A DNA stretch of 64,000 nucleotides, taken from NCBI RefSeq assembly GCF_029633865.1, contig NC_079219.1:52599121-52663120 (forward strand). The letters are read 5' to 3'. Source of the DNA: Lampris incognitus (lineage: Eukaryota > Chordata > Actinopteri > Lampriformes > Lampridae). A program made the translations under genes and the position numbers. Below the pieces are notes generated by a model. That model saw only the letters and a program-made list of their open reading frames with translations. It did not search any database and was not told where the DNA came from. Numbering within the stretch: the first letter of the stretch is position 1; each line of letters begins with the position of its first letter. Shown here piece by piece: positions 1 through 12,369 of the stretch.

Positions 1-198
1 GAAAAGCTCTTTTTTATCTGACACACATGTGCGCGGTGTACGGCGGGATCAGCCCCGGACTAGAAAACGGCGCAGTTGAAAGCAGCAGAGGTTGTGAATC
101 CACACGGAGAGGATTCCCGCGTCTCAGACTTTGTGACTGTCGAGATTAGCGAAACGGGCCGCGGATGGCAAGGTTCCGAGTTACGCCGTTTGCTAAAC

Positions 199-764
199 CA
201 GTGGTTCTCAACCTTTTTGGGGTCCTGGACCCCCTGCGTATTTTTGATCTACCCTGAGGACCCCTCCACCTGATCTTGGGGGAGGGGGGTTGCAATTTGA
301 TAGAAACAGTAGAAACTGCATTTTAAATTGCATTATAGCATTTATTCACTCTTTGGGGCAAAAATAAGAGCTTTCAGTTGTAACTTTCAGATATGTGTAA
401 CAAAACAGAATTCTTATGCAGTAACTTTCAGATATATGTAACAACACAGAATATGTATTCAGTAACTTTCAGATATATGTAACAACAGAATTTTTATGCA
501 GTAACTTTTAACAATGCAAACGGGAGCGAGATCTCTTATTAAAATACAATAAATTACACTTGTGAAACAGATGTAATTAGAGAAAAAGTCCCGTTACCCT
601 TTATAGTTTAGGTAGATAAAGGTCTCAGTCACATTTGAGTAAAATAATCCTATTTCTATAAATGTCATAGGATCTTTTTTTTTAAGATATTTTATTTTCA
701 CGGACCCCTTGCAATTACACCACGGACCACTAGGGGTCCGCGGACCCCCGGTTGAGAAACACTG
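199..764. mobile_element. Non-autonomous hAT-type DNA transposon
   Basis: The element begins CAGTGGTTCTCAACC and ends GGTTGAGAAACACTG, the terminal inverted repeats typical of hAT elements. It is flanked by an 8-bp target duplication with one mismatch (TGCTAAAC at 191-198 and AGCTAAAC at 765-772). It has no transposase coding capacity. Subterminal GGGGTCC/GGACCCC blocks are repeated at both ends, and an internal tandem repeat is described separately. Confidence 0.88.
380..509. repeat. 41-bp tandem repeat, about three copies, inside the hAT element
   Basis: Units starting GTAACTTTCAGATATRTGTA begin at 380, 421 and 462 and are 41, 41 and 39 bp long. A partial fourth begins at 501. They are confined to the 199-764 transposon. 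Confidence 0.85.
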
Positions 765-3700
765 AGCTAAACGTTCGCAACGCCGCAGCTGGTGTGCTCC
801 ATCTCAGCGTGCAGCGACGCTACTAGCCTCATAACGTTCCGGCTGAGGAAGGAGAAAAAGAAGGAAAAGAAAGGCCAATCTAAAAGGCTGGCCATGTCTG
901 TTATGAAGAAAGAGGTTAACGTCTAGAAGGAATAAACACAAGTTTATTTGATTGCCCCTCAATCTTACATTTATGAATAAAATGCTGGAGGCCTTAACGG
1001 GCCTTAAGTATGAGTCTGTATGTCCGCCATGATGGAAACACAATCAGCCCTGCCATCAAGCGATGAACAGGGCACTGTGTTGGAGGACAAATCCAAGAAA
1101 CGGCATTTTTTCCCCCCACCGTATTTTCACAATGTGCTGTGAAGCGTGATGGTGGTTGGAGTCTACACAAGAGTCCTGTTGCTTTATCTTGCTTTGGTTT
1201 TGGTCACCGCCGTTCAAATGACAGCTTTAAGGCGAATGTGGTCCATGATGGCGTTCTCTGTGACCTGCCACCAGATTTCTGGCAGCGGGGCTATTCACCC
1301 AGTATGTCACTTCAGAACAAGATCGGTTATTTTTCAAGGTTGAATTCCTTCACATACCCAAATTCAAGTATGCCATTTCTATGGACAGTCCCCGTATCAG
1401 AGAGTCTTAAATATCAATGAGTTGAGGACAATGGCAATGGCACCAAGTGAAGGAGGTACACCCAGTGATTCAGGCCCATCATGAAATGACGCTGAGCTGG
1501 CTGTAAAGGTTCTAAGCAGGCATCATATGGGAGATGTCTGTTTGACATTTGGATTCTCACCTCAGGGAAATGTTGTTATAATCCAACCGCCCAAGAGTTT
1601 CATACATTAATACGATTATATTTAGCTTGCAGGGGGATTTTATATATTCACTGTTACCACCCGTGTAGATTTGATTTAGTTCAGTACCAACTTTAACCTG
1701 CAGATGATGATGGGAGTTTATACCAGGAAATGGCTGTCTGTCCAAGGCAGGCGCATTTGAGATCTAAATGATGAGTAAAACAACGGTAACATTCACTTGG
1801 TGTGTGTAAACCAAATGGTGATGGGAAAGACCGGACTGGTAGAAATACGGACCGACTTTCTGTTTGTTGATCTTCTGGTTTCAGCTTCCTCAGTTTAGAT
1901 AGACTTAAACCACACTCGTAAACCACATTCTCTTATCTCATCTTCTGACATTGAAATACATCTTGTTTTGATTGTGCGTGCTTGCATTTAGGAGTCGGTG
2001 TAGAGCTCCTTCTTAAAAGGAGAATGAGAAGTCTGGGAAATGGAAAACCATCTCACAGCCTCGTGGCTAAGCCTTGCTCTTAATATGCTGTTAAGGGAAG
2101 ATGGTTGAGGGCTAAAACTTAGCAAACACGGTGTAATTCTTACAAAAAAACAGGAATAACCAATTATTAAGAAAACCTTTATTTCCTACAATAATTTCCA
2201 AAGTCCACCTTCAGAAGATAGTACCGGTTTCCATCGAGGGCTGTGGAGTAATTCGGTACAATGCAGGAATTGGTACTGGTGAAAAACGAATGGGATTTAA
2301 AATGAGAGAGGAGCCGACAAGTTTGAGTCGATCCCTCTGAGATGCAGAACAAAGAGCGTTTACTCTGGCCTGTCCAGAGGTTGTTTTGTTTCACAAATAA
2401 TCAATACGGAGAGGCTTGTGGGCCCGGAGTTGGTCAGATTCATGGTTTGCGTGGAGTATTTTGGGGTTGGCAGGTTATTTCTTGTGATTTTTGGATCAAT
2501 GGGAGACAACACGGGCTGCATGTATTGGGACTGTCTGAGAAAACACTGAATGGATGCTTATTTGAATCCGGTCGAAGGCCCCTGGACACACACTGTGTTT
2601 AAGTTTGGTAAATTACAGATTTCAGCTGGGAATCTGAACCCGTTTACGGATCACAGTGTTTCATCACGGCGAAAGGTACGTTGGTAAATCGAGAACGACG
2701 GCATGATTGAAGCGTGGCATCCGATTGTAACTCGGGCCGGGGCCGTCCTTTGATACGCGTCCAACGGGCGCATTAAGTCACTTGCGCCGCTCGTGTGTTT
2801 AGCCTGCTTTGTGTGCGATGCGTGCCACCCAGGCTGCAGACAAGACATGGATCAGCGTGCTCATGCAGGAATACACAATGATGTCACAGACAGGAAATGG
2901 CCAGGGAAAGGCTTGGCACCTTCTGGTATTGGCCAGTCCCCCATGTTGGCCCAGAGGCAACGCTGTAATAATAAACAGGTAATCACAAGGCAGCGTGAGA
3001 GTACACAACGGCATTGCGAAGCTCGGTGGGTAATAAAAGCAGATTTTTCACTTGAGGGGAATGATTATTTGTGTTCTCTGGTCGTCGGTAAATAGAGGGC
3101 CTCTCGCAGGAAGCGTAAACATACAGTTGGGAGTGGGAGGCGGTTGCGGCCCCGGCGCAACGATTCCAAATTTTCCTGTTTACATTCAATCAGGATGGAA
3201 TACACATATTTACGTATACATATATACATGTAAGTGCAGACCGTGTCGCTGTTTGGGCGTTGAATTTGAAAAAAGATCGTTTCCCCGAGGCGACAGAGTC
3301 AAAGAGATACTCTCAAATAAAGGAAAGAACTCGAAGGGTTTCACACAACTTCCTTCCACAAGCTCCGTTTCTTGAACGCCCCCTTTAGCCGAAAATCGCA
3401 GTAACCTCGTTTAGACTATGCGGTGAATTTGATCTACGATAACTTAACGACCGAGCTGTACCGTGTTAGCATGCGTTTTACACCGGTTGCAAAGGGAAAA
3501 ATGATAATTGCTCGGCTTGACTGACAGAGAACACTCTCTCCCCGCCCGTGGGATCGGTGACGGAGGCCCGAGAGCACCGTTTTGTCCCTGTATAGGAGCG
3601 GCGCTTGTGTCCGGGCCCCTGGGGTGGCAGGGCCCTCATGACAGCGGCCTCTGTCCCGTCCCTCGTGGGCATCGACTCCCACGGTGTTAATCCTCCCGGC

Positions 3701-4710
3701 TTCATTAACCTGGTGGCCCTACGTCCCCCGCCAGCCCTGCACACGGAGACCCTCGTGTCACGCTGATAATTGATGGGTTGTTACCTTGGGTAACAATGAT
3801 CTCCTTTATCCCACGCGCAACGTGTCAGGCTCCTTATTTCCGACCGATTCTGGCTGGTCTGAGTCAGCGGGTCTACGCGGGGAAGTGGAGAAAATCCAGC
3901 TGTCAATCACACGGCGACACCTTGTTCTCAAACAGCAACGGACCGACTGATAAACCGTGGTCTTCGATGTGTTTTAGTCCAAACAAGGGAGTCAGAATGG
4001 CTTGTTTTGCAGATGAAACAGCTAGAAATGCACAAAATTCAAAATGCAGTGTTAGAAAAACTACTGCAGTTTACTTCCTCTATACCTTGCTGCTCGCTTG
4101 CAATGAAAAAGTACCACAAGAATGCTGCTAAAATCATAATATCCAGGAATATTGAAGTGGATTCAGGGAACTATCACCTGATATGACCAGAACTCATAAC
4201 TTCTTAAACTTCCAGGAGGAGGAGGTCAAGAGTAGTTGGACCGATGGCAAATAAATCAGAGCAAACAAGCAAAAACATCAGTGGAAATCTGTTGTGTGGA
4301 GTAAGATGTGCCTGAAGCGAACTGGCTCTGCAAAGTGTTTATGGACTAATTTGTTTTTGTTTCATCGGTTTGGTATGTCTTAACTATACCGAGCTACACT
4401 GTTGTGTCAGTCATGTAACAGGGGCATCAAACTTTTGAAACTGGGTGCTGTAATCCTCCGTGTATGACTCATCATCTGTTTGCTTTACTTCCCAGCAGGC
4501 GCGGCGCTGCAGGACGCTGACTCACCACAAACCAGCATCAGGATCCCTCAGTCCACCGACGCAAGGCCCACCCGGTCTGGTGACCATGGCAACGACGATG
4601 ACAACAACAACAACAACAACAAAACAACAAAACATGTTCTCTGTTCTTTTTTTATATCAGCTGCTGCAAACGGGTCATAGTGGTTTATCCGACAGTGAGA
4701 TTATCAACCC
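765..4710. other. No gene seen; AT-rich intergenic DNA
   Basis: Short open frames here are interrupted, overlap on both strands and match no family I know. A poor similarity to a later deacetylase exon around 2885-2985 (minus strand) is discussed as a weak candidate only. A (AAC)n microsatellite lies at about 4600-4630. Confidence 0.6.
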
Positions 4711-5114
4711 CACCCCCCCTTTCCCTTCCCAATTGTATCCGGCCAATTACCCCACTCTTCCGAGCCGTCCCGGTCGCTGCTCCACCCCCCTCTGCCGATC
4801 CGGGGAGGGCTGCAGACTACCGCATGCCTCCTCCCATACATGTGGAGTTGCCGGCCGCTTCTTTTCACCTGACAGTGAGGAGTTTCACCAGGGGGACGTA
4901 GCGCGTGGGAGGATCACGCTATTCCCCCCAGTTCCCCCTCCCCCATGAACAGGCACCCCGACCGACCAGAGGAGGCGCTAGTGCAGCGACCAGGACACGT
5001 ACCCAACATCCGGCTTCCCACCCGCAGAGACAGCCAATTCTGTCTGCAGGGACGGGACGGGACGGGACGGGATGCCCGACCAAGCTGGAGGTAACACGCT
5101 ACCCGGACGCCCCC
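4711..5114 (-). mobile_element. tRNA-derived SINE, copy 1 (deleted head)
   Basis: This is the first of seven related copies, all lying head-right and tail-left, i.e. minus strand. The body matches the other copies from the tail (AATTGTATCCGGCCAATTAC) to the last bases of the head (GCTACCCGGACGCCC). The tRNA-like portion with the B box is deleted between GGTAACAC and GCTACCCGG. A GGGAC pentamer is expanded four-fold near 5048-5070. Confidence 0.85.
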
Positions 5115-6970
5115 ATGACTTTTCATTTCAATGATGTACGCCAATGTACCCTAGCAGCCCAAAAGCTCTTGAAATGTTGCAGAGTTTCCCTTTCTGTGTT
5201 CAAGAGGGAAGGTGGTGATTCTGCAGGCACGTCACTTCAACGGCTATCAGAAGTCGTCACGTCCTAACGACAAAATAACACTTGGCATAGCAAGGGTGTC
5301 AGCACATATCTGCCCCAGTTTAAAATGCATATGCGTACACAGACGTGTACTCACAGGGCCATCAACAGAGAAAAGCCGCCAACCTCGTAGCCCCAATTTA
5401 ACAGTCCGCAGTGTTGCTTAAGATCATTACCAGCTGCCTAATATGAGCGTTTGTAACCTGTCCTGATGCCTGCGGGGAGACCCGCCGCCGACGCGCTGAT
5501 ATCTCCCACGGTACGTCACGTAAACCGGGGCTTATCTCCCCTCTCTATCACCGGGGGTCACCGGGGTGCCGGCCCCACGACTTTACAACGGGAGAGTTGG
5601 CGTTTCGTGACCCCGGCGCTAAATCAAGTTCAAAGAAGGCCCGGCGGTGTTTGGCAGATGGTCTTCCGTCAGGCCGGCGGGGGAAGAAAGTGTTTGGCCA
5701 ACCTCTGCTCCCCCTCTTTGACTCTCGGCTCCGTGTCTTCTGGCGGAAGGGACGCCCAGTTCAGGGCCCGCAGCCCCAGCACACTGCCACTGAAAGTCAG
5801 TCCTCCGAGTTAAGTTGACCTGATTTGTGCTATTGCATCACATCTTTACAAAAAGGATTCGCCCCTTTAGTGAATGCTGTCGCACGTTAAATAAAAAAAA
5901 AAAAAATCCTTTGGCGGTAACGTACAGAACTTCCCCCCCTTCCAAGTTAAAAAAAGGGGGGAGAAATTAGATTAGACGAACGCTATGTGAAACAGTAACC
6001 ATGAGTGGTTGGATTCCTGAGGAGTGAATACACACCAGCTCACCCCGGCTGGATAAACACTTTCACCCTCCGCCTTTATTAATTCCACTCACCTCGGTGT
6101 CACCGTGGATTAGGAGTGTTTATGAACGCCAGTAACTCCGAGTGATCTTATAAAAATCCTGCAAATGGATGCGGCATATGACTCGAATCACCGGCATGTG
6201 TTTTCTTGTGTTTTTGAATCTCTTTTTTTTTTTGGTTAAAGAGGGGGAAAGAGAAAAACTTCCAGGCGTAATATCATCCGAAAGGGCTGCATCGGCGTGA
6301 CCGGTGCCCTCGCCTGCTTCTTCCCTCCTCAAGACCCGTTGCGTTTTTGTCAGTTTGACTTTTACAGATCTCTTCCAGAAGTAACGCGGCCCCGGTATCA
6401 CAACCTGCTGTTATTCTAAGCCGAGCTAAGTGAAACCAGCGTGCTGGTTACTGACCGGCCTGCACTGACAAGGTGGACATGTGTTTGTGTCTTTAGCCAC
6501 AACTGAAGCTACACATCTCATTGTGTCATTTTCCAAGTCGCCTGGCGGTAACTTACCACCAGCTGCATCTGAACACAACTGGCAGAAGCAGAACTGTGTA
6601 CTTTGCGTTACTGGTGTGTTACCCTATTAAAGTATTTACTGCACTTTATGATGAATACTCGTATTCTGTAATGGGACAGCCACCGGTCATTAACTCGGTG
6701 CCTGCTCTGACCACGGGAACGCCAACACAAGTGTACATGATATCTCGCATTGTTAATAAAGTTACGACTCTTGTTAAGACTTGAGTTTCAGAAGAAGTTG
6801 TGTTTGTGAGGATGGCCTCGACTCACAATGACGACCGCTGAGTCTCGGGCAGCGACATATTTCAGGAACAGAACAGACTCAAATCTGTGAATTGTTCTGT
6901 TTTGAGCATAAACGCTGACAAAATACTAGCAGGATAATGTTTAGTGTGGGTCAAAGGCTGTTGGCATAAC

Positions 6971-7004
<34 letters not shown>

Positions 7005-7087
7005 TGTGCATTTGCATGTGCATGTTTTACTCGGTCAAAGAATGGTAGGCGCACAGCCGGGAGGCGGACAGCAGTGCACCAGTCAAA
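5115..7087. other. No gene seen; (TG)n at about 6969-7010
   Basis: This is mostly unique-looking AT-rich DNA with scattered short open frames and a (TG)n/(CA)n microsatellite near its right end. I saw no splice-bounded peptide that resembles a known protein. Confidence 0.6.
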
Positions 7088-7537
7088 GTCAGTAAGAAAA
7101 CATGAAAACATATGAAAACATCTGATCCATTGCAGAGGAGTCAGTAAGAAAACATAAGAAACTATCTGATCCAATTGCAGAGGAGTCAGTAAGAAAACAT
7201 GAAAATATAAGAAAACATCTGATCCATTGCAGAGGAGTCAGTAAGAAAACATAAAACATAAGAAACCATCTGATCCAATTGCAGAGGAGTCAGTAAGAAA
7301 ACATGAAAATATAAGAAAACATCTGATCCATTGCAGAGGAGTCAGTAAGAAAACATGAAAACATAAGAAACTATCTGATCAATTGCAGAGGAGTCAGTAA
7401 GAAAACATGAAAACAAAACATAAGGAAACGTGAAAACATAAGAAAACATGAAAACATTTGATCCACTGCAGACGAGTCAGTAAGAAAACATAAAACATAA
7501 GAAAATGTGAAAACATTTGATCCACTGCAGAGGAGTC
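7088..7537. repeat. Minisatellite, about 50-bp unit, eight to nine copies
   Basis: Units of the form TGCAGAGGAGTCAGTAAGAA followed by AACATGAAAA/ATATAAGAAA and AACATCTGATCCAT recur about every 45-57 bp across the whole interval. Small length differences are confined to the ACATGAAAA portion, as expected from unequal exchange. No coding potential is seen. Confidence 0.9.
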
Positions 7538-9388
7538 TTACTCCCCAGCTCCACTTTAACCATCACTGAAAAATGAAATCCTAATGAACACACAACGACG
7601 CTCTGCCAGCCCTCTTTGGAAAATCTGTTTCGAGCGCTGTAAACGATTCAAGAAATGTTCAACAAAGGAAATATTTGGCACGGAATCAGATCTACTTCGC
7701 CTCCCCCGGCGTTGTGCAACGCGGCACAATCTTTGCATTGTTGTTTTCACGTTATGTTTTTGCTTTTTTTCGGGTGCTTTTTCACCTGAACTTTAACGCT
7801 TGCCCCAGAGAGAGATGCAAATGCCCAGAGAACATAATGGCTCCTTTCCTGTGTAAAAAAAAAAAAAAACAGGCAGTAAAGGCAAGGTAATTAAGGTTGT
7901 CATGACAACGGGGCCCAGCAGGCCCCGATGGTGCCACTACACTTGCATAACTTCAAACGGTATCAAAGCTCCGGACTACCAGGCCTGGTGCACGAGCTCT
8001 GGTTTGAATTAGAGACCAACTTCCACAGTCCCTCTTCAAATTCAAGATCAATATGGAACACCCCGTTCACAAAAAAAAAAAAAGGAGGGAAAAAAAAACG
8101 CCAGAATAAAAAGGGGAGAAAGGGCCCAACTAGTCCTAGTCCAGACAGACCTGGCTCTCTGGATTTCATTAGAGTCAATTATCTTATCTGTTTCATCTCA
8201 ATGCTGCCCCAAGGGCTGGCAGGCGGACCGGCCGGGTTCTTTGCAGTTTGAGAAAGCCTGCAGCCAGCCAGAGGCCTGCGGTCCGGGTCATTAAAACACT
8301 CTTACCCCTGCTGCTCACGATAAAATATTTTCATGCTTTTTGTCAATAGATTTTCCTCCTTTGGTTCCCACAGGACGTAAACATGCACAACTTGAACCCA
8401 AATTTTGTTTTCTCGATATGCAGCGATAAAGATGCAGTAAATTCAATATATTCGGGGCGTTGTTCTTCTCGTCGTTGATAAAGGCAGCCCCGTGATGTGG
8501 TCACCTGGTTACGCTGCATGCACAGAGTTTGGCTTATGCATTTTTGTCCTTTTTGCTGAAACAATGGGGAGAAATAAAACAGCCCAGATGATTTGAAGCA
8601 ACATTGTGGATTTTTTTTTTTTAATTTTTTTTATTAAGTCATTAAGACCTAGTGTGTACACAACAAATTGTGTATCAGTTGACCTCTGGTGCATCAATAC
8701 AAACTCAATTCCACCGTCATCTCCTCAAATGGTCTGGTAAGACACCCACGGGCAGTATTGTCACAAGACCAGCGTGATGAGATGTGATCCTTCATTCGCA
8801 CACAGGAAGAGACACTCGCTACAAGGCAGGATGAAAATGGACCCGGGATTTTAGATGTCTTCTTCTCGGCGATGGCTTGTTGGTGGTAGAGGTTGCAGCC
8901 AAATACTCGTGGTCCATCGCTCAAGACAAAAAAACATCTAAAATTATGCTTTTTTTTATCATGCCTCATACCGAGCCTCATTCCCTGTGCACATAGAAAC
9001 AATCGCGTCTCGTTCCCTCAATTGATAGAAAAATTACAACGTCGCTCCTTCATTTATTCATTCCCTGTGCACCCTCAGTTCCAGCAGGCGTTAAGTGGAC
9101 GGCAAGAGTACCGCCGTGCTGCGTCTCCAGTCCATTGCGGCCACTCTGCACTTGCTCTATGCAGGAGACGCGGGATAAAACGGGACGATTTAGGTAATCC
9201 GGCACAATTTTGCAGCTCCGGCACAGAGCTCAGAAAATAGGAGCCTTAATCAAGGAAAAGGGATGCCCCTGGAGCAGAATGGGGACTGGGCCGTGCTGGG
9301 GGGGGGGGGTGATTGGGGGTGGGGGTGGGTGGGGGTGGCAAGAGAGGTGCGTGAGGCCCAGGACCTTGAGCTGAAATAGAAAACCCTC
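7538..9388. other. No gene seen; spacer
   Basis: The DNA contains A-rich and T-rich runs (for example 7855-7870, 8071-8098 and 8609-8634) and a G-run at 9299-9310. No protein or RNA gene was recognised. Confidence 0.6.
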
Positions 9389-9515
9389 CTCATCAGGGGG
9401 CTGAGGGATCATGGGTAGAGAACTTCCCTTCATCACAGCCACGCTGGGAAATGCAGAGGACAGCGGGGTCAGCGCAGACGGACCACTGTGTGCCGTTGCC
9501 ATGACAAACATCCCA
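9389..9515 (-). pseudogene. Relic of an hdac9 catalytic exon (HGNGT active-site exon)
   Basis: Read on the minus strand from 9515, the DNA translates as WDVCHGNGTQW, then ADPAVLCIS, then DEGKFS and SAP. It aligns without gaps to the class IIa HDAC segment WDVHHGNGTQQ...DPS-L---S...D-GNF...AP, with about half of 39 residues identical. Decay is plain. The first histidine of the HH pair is cysteine and several core residues differ. After the SAP codons one extra T gives two consecutive TGA codons; skipping it restores D-E, the exact end of the exon in HDAC4. The donor position reads GA instead of GT, and the acceptor side has lost its AG. It lies about 33 kb downstream of the hdac9b stop on the same strand, where the catalytic exons belong. 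Confidence 0.8.
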
Positions 9516-10384
9516 GAGGGCCAAGGAAAATAGATGACAAGTACAATAATATGAGGTGTAATCACCAGGGTTGGTTGCCTGTAATGTGCCTCTGCCACTC
9601 TCCGGGCCCCATATTCTCCGAAAGAGAAAATCTCGGCGTACTTTAGGGGTAAATTGCTCAGTAATGTGGTCATTTCTCCTCCGTGCCGCTAGAAATCAGG
9701 AAAACCTTGGGGGACGTGCTCTGGAGACTCCGCATGAGCGCCCGTTGAGGGATTCCAGTCCACTTCCACGGCTCGGTATTTACTTTCCGGTTCTTTGTAC
9801 TGGGCTCCCTGCAGATGGAAATCTAGGATCCTCTTCAAGGGGGAAATTTTATGAGTTATTAACTGTCAACAGTTCATAACCTCCAAGGAGCTATTAAACT
9901 TTCCCCTACGGCCTCTGCGGAAAATGCCCTTGTTTGATTTGGATCGAAAAGATGTTTGAACGTTTTCGCTTCATATACCTTGCAAACAAGTGCAGCGAAA
10001 TACGGCTATCGCAGCTAGCATCAGGCCGGCGTGTCGAGATAAGGGCCTCGGCATGTTGATTACGTGTTTTCCTGGTTTTCAAACCAAGGAGGCGTGGATG
10101 GCGACAATGGCACATCAAAGAAAGCTCGGTGCTTATTGGTGACACGACTGCAACCGATATTCCGGTTTTCCCAGAGTGCTTGCGGTTCCTCTGGCAGGCT
10201 TAAGATAAGACTTTATTAGCCTTTGAGGGCAAAGCTGTCCTGAAAGTGCTTCTGCTCACATAAACTAAACTGTAAATTACAGGAAATACAATCGGTCACA
10301 CGCAAGAATATTCCTAACTGCTCCATGAGAAGGTCGACCACCCGTTCATTGTTTCCGTTCACCTTCAAGGATTCCATTAATTTC
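9516..10384. other. No gene seen; spacer between relic exon and SINE copy 2
   Basis: No intact coding exon was recognised. A very weak nucleotide resemblance to the deacetylase exon encoding GFCFFNS occurs on the minus strand at about 10125-10040; it is noted as a low-confidence candidate elsewhere. Confidence 0.55.
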
Positions 10385-10826
10385 TTCTTTTTTTGGGGGG
10401 GAGGGTTGTTTTCCTCCTTTTTCTCCCCAGTTGTACTTGTCCAATTACCCCACTCTTCCGAGCCGTCCCGGTCGCTGCTCCACCCCCTCTGCCGATCCGG
10501 AGAGGGCTGCAGACTACCACATGCCTCCTCCGATACGTGTGGAGTCGCCAGCCGCTTCTTTTCACCTGACAGTGAGGAGTTTCACCAGGGGGACGTAGCG
10601 CGTGGGAGGATCACACTATCCCCCCCCCCCGAACAGGTGCCCCGACCGACCAGAGGAGGCGCTAGTGAAGCGACCAGGACACATACCCAACATCTGGCTT
10701 CCCACCCGCTGACACGGCCAATTGTGTCTGTAGGGACGGCCGACCAAGCCGGAAGTAACACGGGGACTCGAACCGGCGATCCCCGTGTTGGTAGGCAACG
10801 GAATAGACCGCCACGCTACCATGCCC
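10385..10826 (-). mobile_element. tRNA-derived SINE, copy 2 (complete)
   Basis: Read on the minus strand, the head carries an A-box-like TAGCGTGGCGGTCTATTCCG and a B box GGTTCGAGTCC, so it was derived from a tRNA and would be transcribed by RNA polymerase III. The tail is pyrimidine/purine-biased (CTCCCC...TTTTT on the plus strand). It is flanked by a 15-bp target duplication with one mismatch (10370-10384 and 10827-10841). The long plus-strand open frame across it is not a gene, because the same peptide recurs in every SINE copy. Confidence 0.92.
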
Positions 10827-12369
10827 GATTTCATTAATTTCAACCCTCGTTCATGTTAATTCAAGTCCCGAAGCTCTTTACCATCTGCTGAAGTGCATTA
10901 TGGGGGTGCTCTGATGCTCAGTCATCGGAGCCATAAATAGCCTGCATGTCGTGCGCCTGCAGGTGGCCCTTCCGTGTCTTCTCCCCCTGAAGGCAGCTCA
11001 CTTCATACGCCGTAAAACGAATTATGAAATGGGTCAGAGGTAATACAGTGCAAATGCTGAAAATGTCCTTTAATGTATGTCGAAGGGTTTCTCTGCTCAC
11101 AGCTCCAAGTAAATAAGCGAATCACAGTCCGGGCCAGGGGAACCCGGTCCCTACACGGGACCCCTGCTTGACTTCAGGGTATATCATAGTTGTATTTGCC
11201 CCTGAGAAACGGTGTCAGTGGTGCGACTAAATCATTTATCACTCGCCAAAAACAACCAGGATGAATAATTGAGTCCAGATGTGGCTGATTTGAGCTTGAT
11301 ACCAGGGTTCATTTCCTGTCTGCGCTTTGTAAGACAACCTATTTCACCTCCCAGGCAGCCGCTGGCTGCAGGTCCGGCCTGAGTATCAGCACTCCTCAGG
11401 TGTCGCTGTTTGGATCGTACGACGGATCCCGTGCAAAAACATCCAGGGTCGGAACAAAACCGGGTGCATAATCAAGACTGGAAGCACGGGATCGTGAGAG
11501 GAGAGCAGGAGTCACCGGTCCGGTTCTACCACGACCAGGAGCTTCACGGCATCCTCAGCGACCGCTCACATCCGTTACAGCAACAGTTCAAAATGCATCA
11601 TAGAGGCGGATTACTGCAGCGTAAAACCAGAACGACCCGCTTCAAGCGGTCCTCTGGACCCGCTCTGAGGCCGGCTTTATGGTGTTTCGTGTTCGGGCGG
11701 TATTTAACTCACGTCACTTTTACTGTTGTGATTTTATGTTTCATTTTATACCTCTATTAGAAGCTTTCATTTGCACAAGTCTGAGCGGATAAAGAAAGTC
11801 AAGAAACGGATAATTCAGTGAGAAAAACCCAACCTGACGAGTGAAAATGAAAGAAAAAAACAACAACAATATCAGTGAGGACCTATACGGAGAGAAAGAC
11901 ACACGCACACACACAAACATAAAGATACTACATATGGACAAACACAATCACACGTGCAGTAGCAGTTCTCTTGTTTATTTTATATGCTAAATGATGTGGG
12001 AGGCCATAACTCTCTGGCTGCCTTAAAAGCCCTCCCCTCCGGCCCTATGGGCGCATGTGGTAGTGATTAGATCCTCTGTTTGGGCCACACAGGTGACTGA
12101 CATCCACTGACCGCTCCTCAGCGCCCACGTACTTGCCTGGTAATGAAGCCGAGGACTGCTGGGATGAAGGTCGTCCTCTCTGATGCCGAGTAAGCCCCAT
12201 TTACGTTTGGCATTTGACGCGACTTGTATTTGCATTGCATCCGGGCGTGACCGCTCGGCCATTACGTTCACACACACTATCAAAAATGGGTCTCCGGTAG
12301 CCAGACAAATGTGATGGTGTACTCTCCCACGCAGTAAGAAAATTTCCTCTCGAATAAAGTCTACTTTTT
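10827..12369. other. No gene seen; spacer between SINE copies 2 and 3
   Basis: A 116-codon open frame on the plus strand at 11410-11760 has no recognisable domain, no flanking splice logic and ordinary spacer composition, so I do not call it a gene. Confidence 0.55.

Noticed and set aside
10325..10837. A 170-codon plus-strand open frame, with sister frames of similar peptide at 4460-4948, 51176-51595 and 57481-57927
   Set aside because: The same peptide recurs wherever the SINE occurs; it is a translation of the antisense SINE, not a gene.
11410..11760. 116-codon plus-strand frame
   Set aside because: No domain, no splice context and no sign of constraint; I could not separate it from chance.
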